A stretch of DNA of 64,000 nucleotides from Tetradesmus obliquus. Its lineage: Eukaryota > Chlorophyta > Chlorophyceae > Sphaeropleales > Scenedesmaceae. The position numbers were made by a program, and so were the translations under genes. The stretch spans positions 3,060,501 through 3,124,500 of the forward strand of contig CP126191.1 in the NCBI GenBank assembly GCA_030272155.1. The letters run 5' to 3'. The notes under the pieces are model-generated. The model made no database searches. It was not told where the DNA came from and was given only the letters and a program-made list of their open reading frames with translations. Below, piece after piece: positions 11,204-24,123 of the stretch (positions are counted from its first letter, which is position 1; each line of letters starts with the position of its first letter).

Positions 11204-13376
11204 ATGTCGCCGCAAAGTATATGCTTGAATGCGGTCTCCACAGCACCCTGGAAGGCGATGTTGCAGAAATCTCTGGCACTGAACAGCAGCCTGCCACAGG
11301 CCAAGTACCTGCAGCTGGCAACTGTCAGACCTGACGGAAGGCCTGCAAACAGAACAGTCGTGTTCAGGTGGGATAGTAGTTGTTATGTTGTTGCTCTGCT
11401 TCTGTGAACAGCTTCACATGCTGGTGCGCTTGCAGCAGGTGTTTCCAAGCAGGCAGAGAAGATTACTGGTTTGCGACAGCCTGGTAGCAGCAGCAGTAGC
11501 TGCAGTAGAGTAGGCAACGCCAGGCACACGACCAAGGCTGGCTGCTCTTGACATGCAGGGGCTTCTTATATGATACAGATCATCTCACCATCGTAACAGA
11601 CAGGCGCAGTTGCAAGGTACGTGTGTGCATCTGCAGATGTGAGGTGCTGACAGGGCTTATTTGCGCATCACCTGGCTGTGGCAGTAACGCTCTTTTCACA
11701 AGCAGCACATGCTTCTGGGTCTCTGATTTCAAGCATATGTGCAGGCACATACTGTATGTAACATACACCATGCAAATGTACTACACGTTAGGCTGGGACT
11801 GCATCACTTTCCATGCTACAACAGACCAGTCTGTGGGTGGCCATAGCGCAACTCTCACCCTCCACAGCGTTCTGGTATCGACCACCAGCATACACCTGCC
11901 TTGCGTGCTCCACTTTTAAGTCCATCTAGCCTCATCACAACCACGCAGCAAACATGCGGCAAACATGCTGCACCGCATCCTGCAGGTGTCTGAGCTAGCG
12001 GCCAACCCCCACGTGGAGGTGTGCTGGTACTTCCCCAGCAGCAGGGAGCAGTACAGGCTCAGCGGCAGCATGGCCATCGTCAGCAAAGATGACAGCAACC
12101 AGCAGCTGCTGCAAGCACGCCAGGAGGCCTGGGCGCGCATGTCAGATGCAGGTGAGGCTGTGCATCCTGCAAAGGCTTTCCGGCACTGCTGCTCGCGATA
12201 CTACGTAGGCTATTGCGGAACAATGCTGCTGTGCTGCCGTCACAGTTTTGTTTTTCGCCGGGGCCCATGTGCCTATTCACTGTCAACAGCTCGGCACGCA
12301 GCTACCGCATTTCTGCAGCTGTCCAGGAACTTACAGAACTGCAAGCAGGCACGGTGCCGCCGCTGCAGATCACTGCAGACCTGTGCACTGCAGCTCACAC
12401 AGTCACTGTGAGGAACGAAGCAGCTGCGGTGACGACGGGTACACTCTGCCACAACACATGTGCCGCTGCTGTGTTGCAGGCCGCTCGCAGTTTGTGTGGC
12501 CTCAGCCTGGCCAGCCGCGCATGCCTGCTGACGAGGATCTGTTCCTGCAGCCGGCCCCTGACTCAGCAGGCAGCGCGGCGCCAGACTTCTGCCTAGGGGT
12601 GGTGCAGGTGACAGAGGTAAGCATGTACAAAGCATTTGGGTGTGTGGCTGAGCGCTGAGTGGCAGCGAATGAGCGAGACGTTTTCATCCAGCTGTGGTGT
12701 GAAATGACAGTCTTAGGCATGGTAAATGTTCAGTAAGCATGGTGTCAAATGACAATTGGCATGTAAAGTGACATTTATAGGCATGGTGTGAGCTTGCTGT
12801 GCTTCGAGTGCCATGCATGCGCTGGCGGCAGCTGCCTGAAGAGGTGGCAATCTGGCGCCCCTGCATCAGCCGCGCTTGCCGCTGCTGGCAGATGTGCTGC
12901 CTCGTGGCATGAGGTACCGGCGCTGTGGCAGCTACACTCACACTGCACATGTACAGGTGTTCAGGCAGCAGGGTCAGGGTTGGGCTGCAAGCCAAAAAAC
13001 TTAGCCCACGTGGGGCATATGATTGCTCCTGACATCTCTGCCAGCTCACATGCAAGCACAGCACTGCTGCTGCAGCCAGGCAGGCAATAACAAACACGTG
13101 AGTCCAAACAAGAATCAAACTGATCAGCAGGGAAGCAGTCCTACATTGAGCGCTACGTGGAATCCCAGGCAGCTCGTCTTAGACGCTGAGTGTCAGGTTA
13201 TGTCTTGCTGGGTTGCTGGTGCATTGCTGCAGGTGGACCATGTGGACCTATACACCAACCAGCGGCGCATATTCAGCAGCCAGCTAGCAGCGGTGGTGGC
13301 AGCAGGCACACCCAGCAATGGGGATGCGCCATCACAGCCCGCCCTGCGCTGGGAAACGCGCAACGTCAACCCCTGA
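11204..13376 (+). CDS. Pyridoxamine 5'-phosphate oxidase-like FMN-binding protein (Alr4036 family)
   Basis: Five exons (11204-11367, 11559-11616, 11986-12151, 12480-12616, 13233-13376) join in frame to 222 aa. The fold signature is clear. LQLATVRPDGRPANRTVVFR is the first beta-strand pair, followed by the FMN-contacting VTDRRSCK segment. Then come the ANPHVEVCWYFPSSREQYRLSG strand, the late substrate-side WPQPGQPR, and the C-terminal pair ending in WETRNVNP. This layout matches the split-barrel 'pyridoxamine 5'-phosphate oxidase Alr4036' family of cyanobacteria, algae and plants, whose exact substrate is mostly unproven. No transit peptide is obvious. The ATG at 11204 opens the exon with the first conserved helix; the upstream sequence is the shared divergent promoter. 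Confidence 0.8.
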
Positions 13377-15517
13377 CTGCCCCATTTGAGTACACTGTGG
13401 CTCGGCAGGCAGCAGCAGTAACTTGATAATAATAATAGTATTCTTGTAAGCCATACCTTGTCATCGGCATCGGCAACCGCGCCCCGTACGGAGCGGAAAC
13501 TACGACTATTATTGCCTCTCTATTGGTGAGGGGTAGACCACCCAGACAGCAGTAACTTGATAATAGTCGGTTTGCTTGGCGGCATCTTGTGTGCATACAT
13601 AAGTATTTTTTAGCTGCTTCGTTTCTGCAGCTGCTGGCCTGTGGCCCTTTCCTGCAGCTGCTTGATCCAAGCTTGCTGTGCTCCTCTGATTTGAGGGCAG
13701 CGTGCCACTTTGTTTGACCCAGTTGTGTGTGTGTTGGCAGAAGTAGCAAGCAGTTGCTGAATCCAAGGATATATGTTTACTGTTGGGTATATACCGACCT
13801 TGAGCGGACCGAGTTCGCTGCCAACTTCAGCGCAAGGAAAAACAGCCTCTTTTTCCTGAGTGGGGCCATTGGGCGGCTCATTCACCATGGGCTGTATCAC
13901 GATGGTTGAGGGATTTTTGAAGGATCCATGTGGATGCCTGCTGAGCCTGTAGTTGGCGCGAAAGACGGGCACGTATCCCCTTGTGTAACACTCATACTTG
14001 CTGGTGTACCCCGTTGTCAGTGTTGTGGCGCCCGTCTCTGATTGTAGTCAGTGGCCGCTGCTCCATGGAGCTCGCGTGCAGTGGGTGTGGTAAACCAGAG
14101 GAACGTGTTTGCGTGCTGCAGGGCTACATGTCGTCGCCCGTACCAAGGAAGCATTGCTCCTGATTTGCGGCTGGTGGTTGCCAGCATTTGTGCAAACTGC
14201 ATGCTGTGTAGCGTCAGGGTTGCCTTGCACATGCAAGGCATGTTGGATGGATGCGTTGCATGCACCCGGGTGCACTCAAACACATCTCTCACCCACCTCA
14301 TGGGCGCATGGGGAGTTCGGGTTTGTTGCGCTGGTGCTGCTTGGTAGTCCCCATGGTGTTGCATTGACGGAGCGGGTTCTGCCTAAGCTTGAACACCTTC
14401 AACTGTACTGCCATCAAACTACTGCCTGAAACAAAGTTCAGCTGCCTGCCACTCTTACGCACTGCTTGAAAATCTACAAAGCAAGCCTAGCTGAAAGGCT
14501 TGCCATTTTCAAGACTCTGAGAGTCTGGGAACATGCCCAAGGATATTTCTCATCAAAGAGCAGTACAGCAGTGGGTGACCATCGCCTCTGCTGCGCTGTC
14601 ATGCTTGCGCATATCCTCTCTCGTTGGAGTTAACACATCCTCTCTCTCGTTGGTTTTGAGCCACGCTGAGGTGCAAGAAGTCAGTGTCTGCAGGTGCGTT
14701 CCCGTCTGCACGTGCGTTCCCTGGACTGCCCACAGTTGATCTGGTTATCAGTCACACGGTGCTGCCCCTCCCCCCCAGGACTATCCAGGTCGCCGTCAAG
14801 CGCGCTGGGCTTAATAGCTTTATTCATTGAGAGGGTCATTTGGTCCTTCCACGATCCTCGTCGAAAGGTACGGCCATGTGCTGCATGTGCCTCGCACCAC
14901 ATGGGTGGCCTACACGCTGGATAGCTGTACGATCCATGACCTGACAGCCTGAAATGGCACAGCAACAAACGCTCTGAAACAGTTGTATTTGTATTTGGCT
15001 TGAATCTGTGGCATCCAGCAGCAGTTGTGTAATGCATGACTCCGGAGCCCGTCCATGTGACCCATGTGCATAGCATGCGCCGGCAAGTCAGTGCCCTCTT
15101 AATAAGCAGGGATCCAAGCAATGCTTGAAACGTGCTACCTGCCAACGAAGCGAGGGCTGACGAAGTTACAGGAGCAATGACGATGGCCTTTTTGCCAAGA
15201 GGCACATGACACTAGTGGAGCCTGCACCTACTTCATGCGCCCAACCTCTCGCCTGTTTCACTGGTTCTCACCAGCGGTCGGAGGAAAGCTCGCCGAACCT
15301 TCATTGCGCAACCCTCCTTTCGCAACCCTTCTCTGATTTCGCAGTCAGCAACTTGTGGATGAGGCACCATCACCTGTGAATTATTGCTTCACTTGTTGGT
15401 AGAGCAGCCCTTGGCAGCGCAGTTGCGTGCGAACGGACGCACCGGGCCCGTAGGGCCTTCCCTGCGGGGTGTGCTAGCATAAAGTCGAACAGCAGGCTAT
15501 CGTGAGCGGCTGGAGCA
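13377..15517. other. Long intergenic region with short AT-rich repeats
   Basis: No convincing gene. A direct repeat (AGCAGTAACTTGATAATA) occurs near 13411 and 13545, and an inverted pair (CGACTATTAT / ATAATAGTCG) sits near 13503 and 13560. Open frames at 13610-13972 (-) and 14681-15205 (-) have no recognisable motif, codon bias or splice context. They are treated as chance. Confidence 0.4.
13445..13449 (+). terminator. Candidate TGTAA polyadenylation signal
   Basis: TGTAA lies about 70 nt after the stop of the PNPOx-like gene. TGTAA is the usual green-algal polyadenylation signal. The assignment rests on position and motif only. Confidence 0.4.
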
Positions 15518-16514
15518 ATGTTGGAGACTGCGATTGAACCAGTGGGACAGCAGCTGGAGAAGCTTAAGCTTGTCGAGACACCCAGCAGCAAGGCTCGCAG
15601 GGACCTGGTGCCCTATGCTGTGAAGCATGTCCAGGCAGCCTTTGGAGGTGGGGTGCTGGTGCTTTGGTTTAAAACATACGATGGCGCAGCAGTAAAGCAA
15701 AGATGAGGCCTTGGTATGCGGAATGTTGCTGACCTGCAAGCGTCCAGCTGCTGAGCTTACATGCTCTGCCGGATCTTGCAACACCACTGTAGCGTGTCGC
15801 CACTGTCATAGCTCCAAATGTGAGTCACAGCACACCATCTTGTACTCTTGTCGCATGCACACGGCCTCTCACGCTTGCTGCGCTTGGCTGACATTCTGGC
15901 TGACACCGCCACAACTCAACTGCAGAGCTGCTAGCCACCAGCCCTTCAACGCTGATAACTCCCACAGGCGGCAACGACAGCGAGTTTGAGGCCAAGATGT
16001 GGGACGCCTTTGCGGAAGTCTACGAAAAGGAGCTGGCAACGCTCAAGGGCAGCAGCAGCAGCGAACTGCCGACGGAGCGCAAGCGGCAAGTGCTTGCAGA
16101 CATCCTGGTGTGGGCTGAAATCACGCAGAGCCATTATGACCAGCACACCGCATCGTGAGTGGAACGCGGCACTGAGGCAGCAGCAGCTGTGTTTTCAGCA
16201 CTGATGCTGGCTGTGGACCACAAATGAACAGGGCTGCACGTATGCGGCTGCTAAGCAGCATCACATGCATGCTGCGGTCCTCGTAACCACCCACCGCCGT
16301 TGCATTTTAGCATGTACTTTTCCTCTTCTCAAAGGACCCGCTGCTCTTTTCCAAGTTCATCACCTGACATGCCAGACATGCAGTTTGCTGACAACCGCTT
16401 ACTATGCTGACGGGTGTGCTACGCAGGTTTGTAACGGATCCACACGGCAGCGACGCCTCGTTCCAGCGGATAGGCAGGCTGCTCAAGGCAGCGAAGAAGG
16501 ACCGAGGCCTGTGA
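15518..16514 (+). CDS. Small conserved-looking protein of unknown function
   Basis: Three exons (15518-15647, 15968-16154, 16427-16514) join in frame to 134 aa with strong GT/AG sites. The protein looks soluble, charged and mostly helical. It starts MLETAIEPVGQQLEKLKLVE, continues with FEAKMWDAFAEVYEKELATL and VLADILVWAEITQSHYDQH, and ends in GRLLKAAKKDRGL. There is no signal peptide, membrane segment or recognisable catalytic motif. G/C-ending codons and matching phases at both junctions argue that it is real. I do not recognise the family. Confidence 0.6.
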
Positions 16515-18579
16515 CACGCAGCGCGCCCGTGATGCTGCTGCAGCTGCAGCATCAGAACAGCACTGCGGCTGTCCTTTGTACAAAAAGTGTGCTTGCAGCC
16601 TTGCAGCAGCGGCTGTACCGGCACCATGCAGAGCATCCTGGATTGCTCCAGAGCTCGGGCTGTGTTGGGCTGGCAGCTGCCTGCAAGCTGGTGTCTCACT
16701 ACACATCCGTTCTTAGAGCAAAACTCAATTTTTGATGCGGGCGGCAGTATGAGAGTGACGGGGTACACCTGCGCACTCGCATGCCAGCCTTTTTGAGAGG
16801 CGGTGGGGGTCATCAGGCATTGCTTGGCGTTATGTTCCGCAATATACGACGGTCACTGCGGCTGCATGGAGCAACGGCATGTGCTGTCTGCTGCCAGATG
16901 GTGGCAGGCTGCCGCGTGGCACGCAGCCGCCAGCTTGCTGCAGCAGTGACGCTGCAAGGGCATCAGGCACCAGCAATAGGCTTCTGCTATGCTATGGCAA
17001 GCCATTTTTTCTTTGCGAGCGAAGCACTGCGTATTCGGCGGATGGCAGTGAGTGTGTGTTCGTTGGTTGCTGCTACAGTTGCCAGGGCTCTGGACTCGGG
17101 CTGTGTCGTGGCCAACAGCACTGACCACTTGTTGTGAGGTGTTGGAGCCTGTTATGGTCAGTTTGTGATGTGTGTTTGCAGCCTTCGGTGTGCTGGCATG
17201 CCGCGAGACCGATACAGGGATGCAAGGCTGCGACAGGGTAGGCAGAGCATACGTCTAGTGGAATTCGTGAATTGCGCGTGGTTCTGGTGTGGCATGTCAG
17301 GCATAGCGGTGTATGTGCAGACCTTGGTATCTGACCCCCAGCTGCAGCAGCTGTGCTGCTGCTGGTGCAGGTGGGATGGCGGGCTCACGATTGCAGGTGC
17401 CTCGATTGGATATTCATACCCAGCAGCTGTATTTGTGCCCTGAAAGGCAGCAATTGCTAGACATAGCTGGTGCACTGACAACAGGAAAGCAGCACCTGTC
17501 ACTTGTGAGACTGCGGTCGTCCCATGCCGCAAAGTGTGTTGTGTGCTTTTCCCTGATGTTTGTGCAGTTCCTACATGTGGATCTCCTCACGCAGGTTGAT
17601 CTGCTGCAGTCTGCAAAGGGTGCAGCGCTATATGCGGTACCAGCTTCATCGGCAAACATGCGTGTGTGGTGTGGAGTGCGTGTGGTGTGACTAGTGCATT
17701 ATCACTTTGGTGCGTGTCTGGTTGCTTTGTGCTAGTTTGTGCATTGTGTTGTTCGCTGCTGCAGTGCACACTGCTCCAGTGTTGTGTATGTTGTGGCTGC
17801 AACATGCTGCTGTGCGTGGCATGCTGCGCCGCAGCATGGAGCAGCATGTGTGTTTGGATGGCGCAACTTTGTTTTTGCGCTACGGCTTGTCTTCCTGCAG
17901 ACAACACGCAAAGCTGTCTGCTGCAGTCCAGCTTGTACCATGAACATGCTTTGTGTGAGGGACTGCTATCCTTGGAGGCACCTCAGCCTGCTGACGCTAT
18001 CATCATGGTTGAACCTTGAGCATGTGGATGCTCTGGTATACTTTGCTGCTTGCTTGGTTTCTTCTGGCTGCATAAGCCTTTGCATCGTCTGAGGCATGCA
18101 GCTGCTGGCTGTGACTGTCATAGTCAGCAATTTTCCTGCTTGGTGGTGGAGGCTGCATTCAGCCGGTTGCAGCAGTCACTTCAGCTGCATGCTGCAAGCA
18201 TGCTGCGCACAACTCCGGCTCTGGCGTGTCGTGTGTGCTGCTCAATGAGGTTCTGTTCAAGCCACATGGTGCCAGGTAGATCCAGTTGCCTGGTGTTCGG
18301 CAGTGCCAGAGTTGTAATTAATACCAGTCATTGACCACCCAAGCTATTCTGCTTTTGGCAAACCAATACAGACATCTGATGTATTGCTGCCCATGTACCC
18401 ATGTTACATAACGGAACTCGTTCCAGACCCGTCTGTTACAACTGAGAGCCAGTCGGCTCTTCAAACCCTTGGCATGCGATAAATCTTCGGCCACAACATC
18501 AGCAATGCAAACATGTACATGAAACGTCAGCAAGGCCCTGTGGCAGCGCCGCCGGCTGCATGAGACACCATTCAGTCCT
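16515..18579. other. Gene-free 2-kb interval, GT-rich on the + strand
   Basis: It lies between the convergent ends of the 134-aa gene and the glycosyltransferase. The sequence is rich in TGTG/TGCTG words. Open frames here (for example 16781-17137) lack splice or protein features that I can support. Confidence 0.4.
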
Positions 18580-21429
18580 TTACAGCCGCCGCTCTTTTCG
18601 GTATTGCTGCTGCTGTAGCCTGCTGCTGCTGAAGCTGCCAATATTACTGCTGCTACTGCTGCTGCTGCCCAGCTTGCTGGGGCTTCCCCGCGGACTCCCC
18701 TTAAAGGGATGTTTTTTGGGACTGCTTGGCCCCACAGCAATGCCCTGCAGGCCTTGGGCTCTCCGCTTCTTCCTGGGTCCAAACCTTGCGCCTGGGTGTG
18801 CTGACAGCCAGCACAGCGCAGCATACACAGCAGCCAGCACGCCGCAGCAGGCTGATAGTATGATGAATAGGGGGTACAGCAGGCGCATCGTGTGCTGGCG
18901 CTGCTTGCTCTGCCGTTGCTGCTTCTTCGCGTCTGCCACTTTGAAGTGGTCCACCTTCCAGCTGTTGTTGAACATGTGGTACACAAAGGACTCGCTGTTC
19001 TCGGCATTCCAGTACCTGCAAGCAGTGGCAAGCCAGATCATGTTTAGGTTACAGAACACAACAGGCGGCAAAGCTTTGTTGCATGAGAGCAGGATGTACA
19101 AGCACAGTACCAGCACTCCGCAGGTGCACCACCCATCACCCTGCACACAACGCTGTTGATGAATTGTATGCCTGCCACCTGCAACCCCGACTTGCAGACT
19201 CCTGCGTGCATGCCTCTCCTGCTACCCGCGCTCCGGCTGTCCCAACTGACCAAACAGTAAGCAACGCCTCCCAATCGTGTGCTGGCAAACCCACCCTTCC
19301 GACCCTCCACATGCTCTGTACGTGCTGCTTGCGCTCACCTAAAGTTGCAGCCGAATGCAGCCTGCGGCAGCACCACTGCATCAGTGACCTGCCCTCCCTC
19401 TACAACTTCCTCAGGCTGGCTCCCCATCTGCCGCAGGTAGCTGTGCACCTCGCTGCTCCAAATGCCCGGCCCTGTGCGCAGCAGGATCGAGGCATCATGG
19501 CCCACGCGCTGCTCGATCTTGCCACCATCTGCTGCCTCTTGCTCAATAAAGGCTTTGATGGCAGCACCCATGCGGCATGCTACTGGGTGGGAGCGCTTGG
19601 AGGCCATGGTCCACTGCGTGATCTGGATCTTGTGCACATACGTGGCCTCCTCAGCTTCCTGCGAAAAGAGGAGAATATGGTTATGGAGAGCAGCATCCGT
19701 GTACACAACGCCAGTGAAAAGCACTCGTAGAGAAGGCAAACGTCACAGAGAGTATGTGCAGCAGCCCTGCCCAGCTGCCGCATTCTGCTGGGCTGCAGAA
19801 TGGGTGCAAAGAGCCAACAGCGGAGACTGGCGCACTTTGCTGGACAGCTGCTGCTGCTGCCGCCGCCGCTGCTGCTCGCCTTGCTGTGCCTGCCACAGCT
19901 GCTTGGCTGCTGCTGGAGCGCACCTCTTGCGAGTGGAACAGGTTCTCGATGCCCACAATGAGCCCAGGCTCAGGGGTGCTGTTGAAGTTGGTCCATTCGC
20001 TGAAGGGCCTGCCGCATACTGTGTCTGTGTCTGTGTAGATGCCGCCGTGCCCACAGAGCACATGGTAGCGCCATGCGTCCGACTTCTCGACTGGTGTTTT
20101 CAGCTGATAGAATGCTGCAAGGTTGATGCCAGGGCGGCGACAGCAGCAGCAGCAGTAACAGCGGCAGCAGTAGCCATGAAACTAAACCGTTGCAGCTGGT
20201 TGTAACAGCAGGAGGTTGACATGCACCGTGCTCTGGAGTTTTACTGTGTGGCTGCTAGCCGCGGTAGTAGATGCAAGGCAGTCTGCATGCGGCACCTTGC
20301 AGCATTACCTGCGAGCTCTGCTGCAGCAGGTTTGCCATGATGCCATCCATAACAGCAGGTCGACAGTGACACCACTTCTGCACCAGGGCAAAGCCCTCAC
20401 CATACTAACTGGCATGCATGCATGGACCTTACATCACGCCACCCGTTGCGGGCTCGTTCGCTGCAGCACACCCACTGCTCACAAATTACAGCTGCTCTAC
20501 CCACAGCCAGCCTGCACCCTTCTGACAATCCTGTGCACTCACTTGGCATGAACGCCGGGTAGTACCGTTGCATGTACTGCTCGATGTCTGTGTTGTCATA
20601 CAGCAGCAGGGCATAGCCCTTGTTGAACCTGCCCCAGCTGAGCATGGAGAGAATCTGATGAGGCGCAAGCTGGTGCTTGTCTTTCATTGTCATGTGTATC
20701 AGTTTTGGGATGCCTTCAGGTTGTGGTAGCACCCTGAGGTACAGCAGAGGGTCCAGCACCAGCTGGATGTCCGGCGCTGCTAGCTGCATGATGGTGGTTG
20801 CGGTTGTTATGTCTGTCATGGTGCGCGGCAGGCGCAGCTCGGGGCCATTGACCCGCAGAAATTCCTGCAAGGGCAGGGTATGCATACATAACTGGTGTTT
20901 GCAGGGTGCGATAGTGTGACCCATGAGCACTGCATCATGCTGTTGCCAGGCTGCCGCTGTGGTGCAGCTGGTGCTTGCTGCATTCAGGGCTGAGTGCTGC
21001 TGGTGGATTGCACTGCTCCCCATTCATGCATGCTGTGGTTCACACCTGATGCCATCTGCTGCTGCTGCTGCTGAAGCACACAGCAGCATTAGACACTGCA
21101 ACGAGCTTGTATGACTGATCATATGTGGCTTCAAGCTTGCAGGACAGCAGTTGCAGCTTTTCTTCCTGCTGCCTGATGCCCACCTGCAGCTCCTCATATA
21201 TGCTGTCCCCTCTCCAGACACGTCCTTTACTTGCTTTGTTGCACTTTGCACCTGTGCGTATGTCTGGCTTCTGCTCAAAGAAGGGCCATACACTCCGCAG
21301 TTGCCTGCTACTCGAAGAAGCTGCTGCGGTGCTCCAGGTGCTGCTGCTGTTGTTGCTGGTGCTGCTGCTGCTGCTACAGCAGATGTAGCCAAGTAGCAGC
21401 AGGCACAGCAGGCAGCTTGCTGTACTCAT
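18580..21429 (-). CDS. OCH1-like DXD glycosyltransferase with C-terminal membrane anchor
   Basis: Five exons (21046-21429, 20543-20864, 19924-20114, 19339-19658, 18580-19015) with matching phases give 550 aa. The N-terminus (LLCLLLLGYICC) is a signal anchor or signal peptide, followed by a Ser-rich stem. The catalytic core shows the Gly_transf_sug (PF04488-type) order: IPKLIHMTMKDK, the YALLLYDNTD strand, VEKSDAWRYHVLCGHGGIYTDTDT with the metal-binding DTD (DXD), then GCNFRYWN. Family members transfer hexoses in the Golgi using nucleotide sugars and divalent metal. Unusually, a second hydrophobic helix (LLYPLFIILSACCGVLAAVY) follows the catalytic domain, then a basic/Ser-rich tail containing PRKKRRAQ. 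The stop codon overlaps a TGTAA word. The acceptor sugar cannot be told from sequence. Confidence 0.75.
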
Positions 21430-22407
21430 TATGTTCTACTTTTAGTCGTCATTAAAAACGCCATTCAGCACAACTGGGCAGCGTATGCCCCTCGTGCCTC
21501 TCTTCGAGCTCTGAAGGCGAAGGGTCCTGGTGAGAGGCTTCTGTGCCTTTCCGGCACGTCAACGACGTATAGACGATCTTTATTAAAGTGCACTTAGCAC
21601 AAAAAGAGTTAACGATGAGCAAGTGCAGCTCCGCAGCAATGGATAATGCTTGCAAGACAGCTTGGCTTTGAATCCTGCAGACCAGATTTCTGGGCGATGT
21701 GTCTGCAAAATCCCAGCCAGCAGTCTTATGATGTTGTCACACATAAAGTTTGCATATCTCGCCGTCTGCATGGTTCGAGTCTGAAGGGTGGAGGGTTTTG
21801 CAGGACCCTAATGCTGGCCTGACGCAATATATCATCTACATGCTACCAGCACCATGTCAGATTAGGGTGCATAGTTATGGTGTTTATTTTGTAGAGGGCC
21901 CGTTCTTTATCCACCTGCTGTTATGAGTGTTGCCCACTTCTTCCTTTCAGCCATCCATCTCCTCAACTTTACTCCAGTTGCACCTGCCGTTGCACATGCA
22001 AAACGTGACTACTGCGCTTTGTGTGGTTGCCCTGCCAACTCAACATAGATACAGATTTTCTGTTCCAACCAAACATCCACTTCTCAGTGGGAAAGATGCA
22101 GCAGCTGAGCAACACCTGTTGTGACAAAAATGCGGGGTGTTTTGTGTGATTTGTGCGCAAAGCAGCTCAAGGCTCAAACAACCAATGGCAGCAAACCCTT
22201 CCGTTCTTCACCCACACAGCTTTGCAACGAACTCAGCACCCTCCATCTCAACTTTCAACTCAGGCCAGCAACAGATCTGGCACAGCACTGTTCCATCTTC
22301 CTGACCCAACTGCGGTTTCTTCGTCCCCTTCTTCGCACACCACAACCACCATTTTCATCTCAGAGGTGCAAGCTCACACGCCTGTCTCACTCTTCACCAC
22401 CGCCGCT
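21430..22407. other. Intergenic: glycosyltransferase promoter and 3' flank of the repeat-protein gene
   Basis: About 1 kb between the start of the glycosyltransferase and the stop of the lumenal repeat gene, both on the minus strand. It is AT-richer than the coding DNA. No gene is supported. Confidence 0.4.
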
Positions 22408-24070
22408 TCAGTTGAAGCTCCTGCCCACGCTGTCCTGCACCAGGGGCTTGTTCAGCTTGGCGCCAGAGATGGGGTACACGGGCTTGCCGGACTGCACCTT
22501 GTTAGTAACGCCCACCTGCTTGCTCAGCTTCTGGCCGACCTTCTTGGCCTGCTTGTTGGCCTTGCCCAGGGAGGGGGTGCTGATGGAGGGGCCACTACCC
22601 TTCAGGGCGCTCTTCACAGCACCTGGCAAGAGAGATGTATGATGCAGCAGCAGCAGCCGAAGCACACGTCAGCATATACACAAGACGCACTGCAAGCACT
22701 GGGCAACTCTTGCTGCTGCAAAATCAGGCAGCGCTTCAGACCAAACAGTCACGGTCTGCTGCAGCTCCAAATGCAACACTGCTCAACCTCACTGCAAAGC
22801 ACTGGCAGGAATCGTGCCTAACAACGCAGTTTCTCCACTCACCCGCAGCGTTGTCCTGCTGCACAGCGCCAGCGGGGTCCCTGTAATCCTCAGAGTCACC
22901 CCTCACATCACGGTTGAGGTCGGCCAGAGCCGCCAGCGGGTTGGCGGGCAGCGCAGAGATGCCCTTGCCCTTGAGCAGGCCCTTGACCTTGTCCTTGGCG
23001 TCACTGGCGGCACCAGCGATGTCTGAGCCCACGTCAGAGCCGCCAGCCTGGCTCTTGGCCTTCTTCAGCGCGTCTGCGCAGCAGTGGTTGTACATGTCAC
23101 AGTCCACATATGAGCTGGTTACGCACACGTGTGTTACGTGTTTGTAAGGGATGCATGTGATTATCAGGCAGATCCAGCTGGCGCACAGCCTCCCAACAGG
23201 ACAACTAGCACCACATGCAGCTGCCGTAGGTGCTACCTACAACATTTTGACCTGCAGTATTGTGTCTGTCAACACTTGGTCGTTCACAGTATTGTCTACT
23301 GCGTGCGTGAAACGCCTTAGTACCGAGCTGGCACTGGAGAAGTTCCACTTGCGCAGTGCACACTACCGCAAGTGGCTGCTATCAGCCACACGCCCCACTG
23401 GAGCAGTGATAGCGAACATGTCCATTGCTCCGCTTAGACAAGCGAGACACCTCCACAGCGACATGCATAGCACACACATGTGCCCTAAGGGACAGAGGTC
23501 ACCAGATCTCACCCACCGCTCTTCAGCCAGGCAGCATGCGCCAAGCGTTACATGCAGCTGCTATGCTGTTACAGGTACAGTACAGATTTCCGGGCACACG
23601 CGCTACCCTCAAAAACAGCAGCACACTCACAGTACTGCAGCTAGCTGACGTATCATAAGCTGATAAAAGCTTGCTGGAGTAGCTGCTTCACCACACACGC
23701 AGCGCCACCCACCTGAGGCTGCGTCCAGCTGCACTGCGCCCGCGGGGTCCCTGTAGCCGCTGGCAGCGTCGCGCACGTCGGCGTTCTGGTCGGCCACAGC
23801 TGCCAGGGGGTTGGCGGGCAGCGCGGAGATGCCCTTGCCCTTCAGCAGGCCCTTGGCCTTGTCCTTGGCGTCATCTGCAGCGCTGCCGACCTTGTCACCA
23901 AGGTTGGTGGTGCTAGTCTTGCTCTTGGCTGCCTCCAGGATGTCTGCAGCGGCAGCAGCAGGCATAGCACGCATAGTTAGTACACAACCGGAGATGCAGG
24001 AAGCCTTCAGCTGGCACATGGGACGAGGTTGGTGGTGCTGCTCTTGCCCTTGGCTGCCTCCAGGATGTTC

Positions 24071-24123
<53 letters not shown>

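Noticed and set aside
14681..15205. 174-codon open frame on the minus strand
   Set aside because: No recognisable motif, weak codon bias, and no supporting splice structure or conserved-looking segment.
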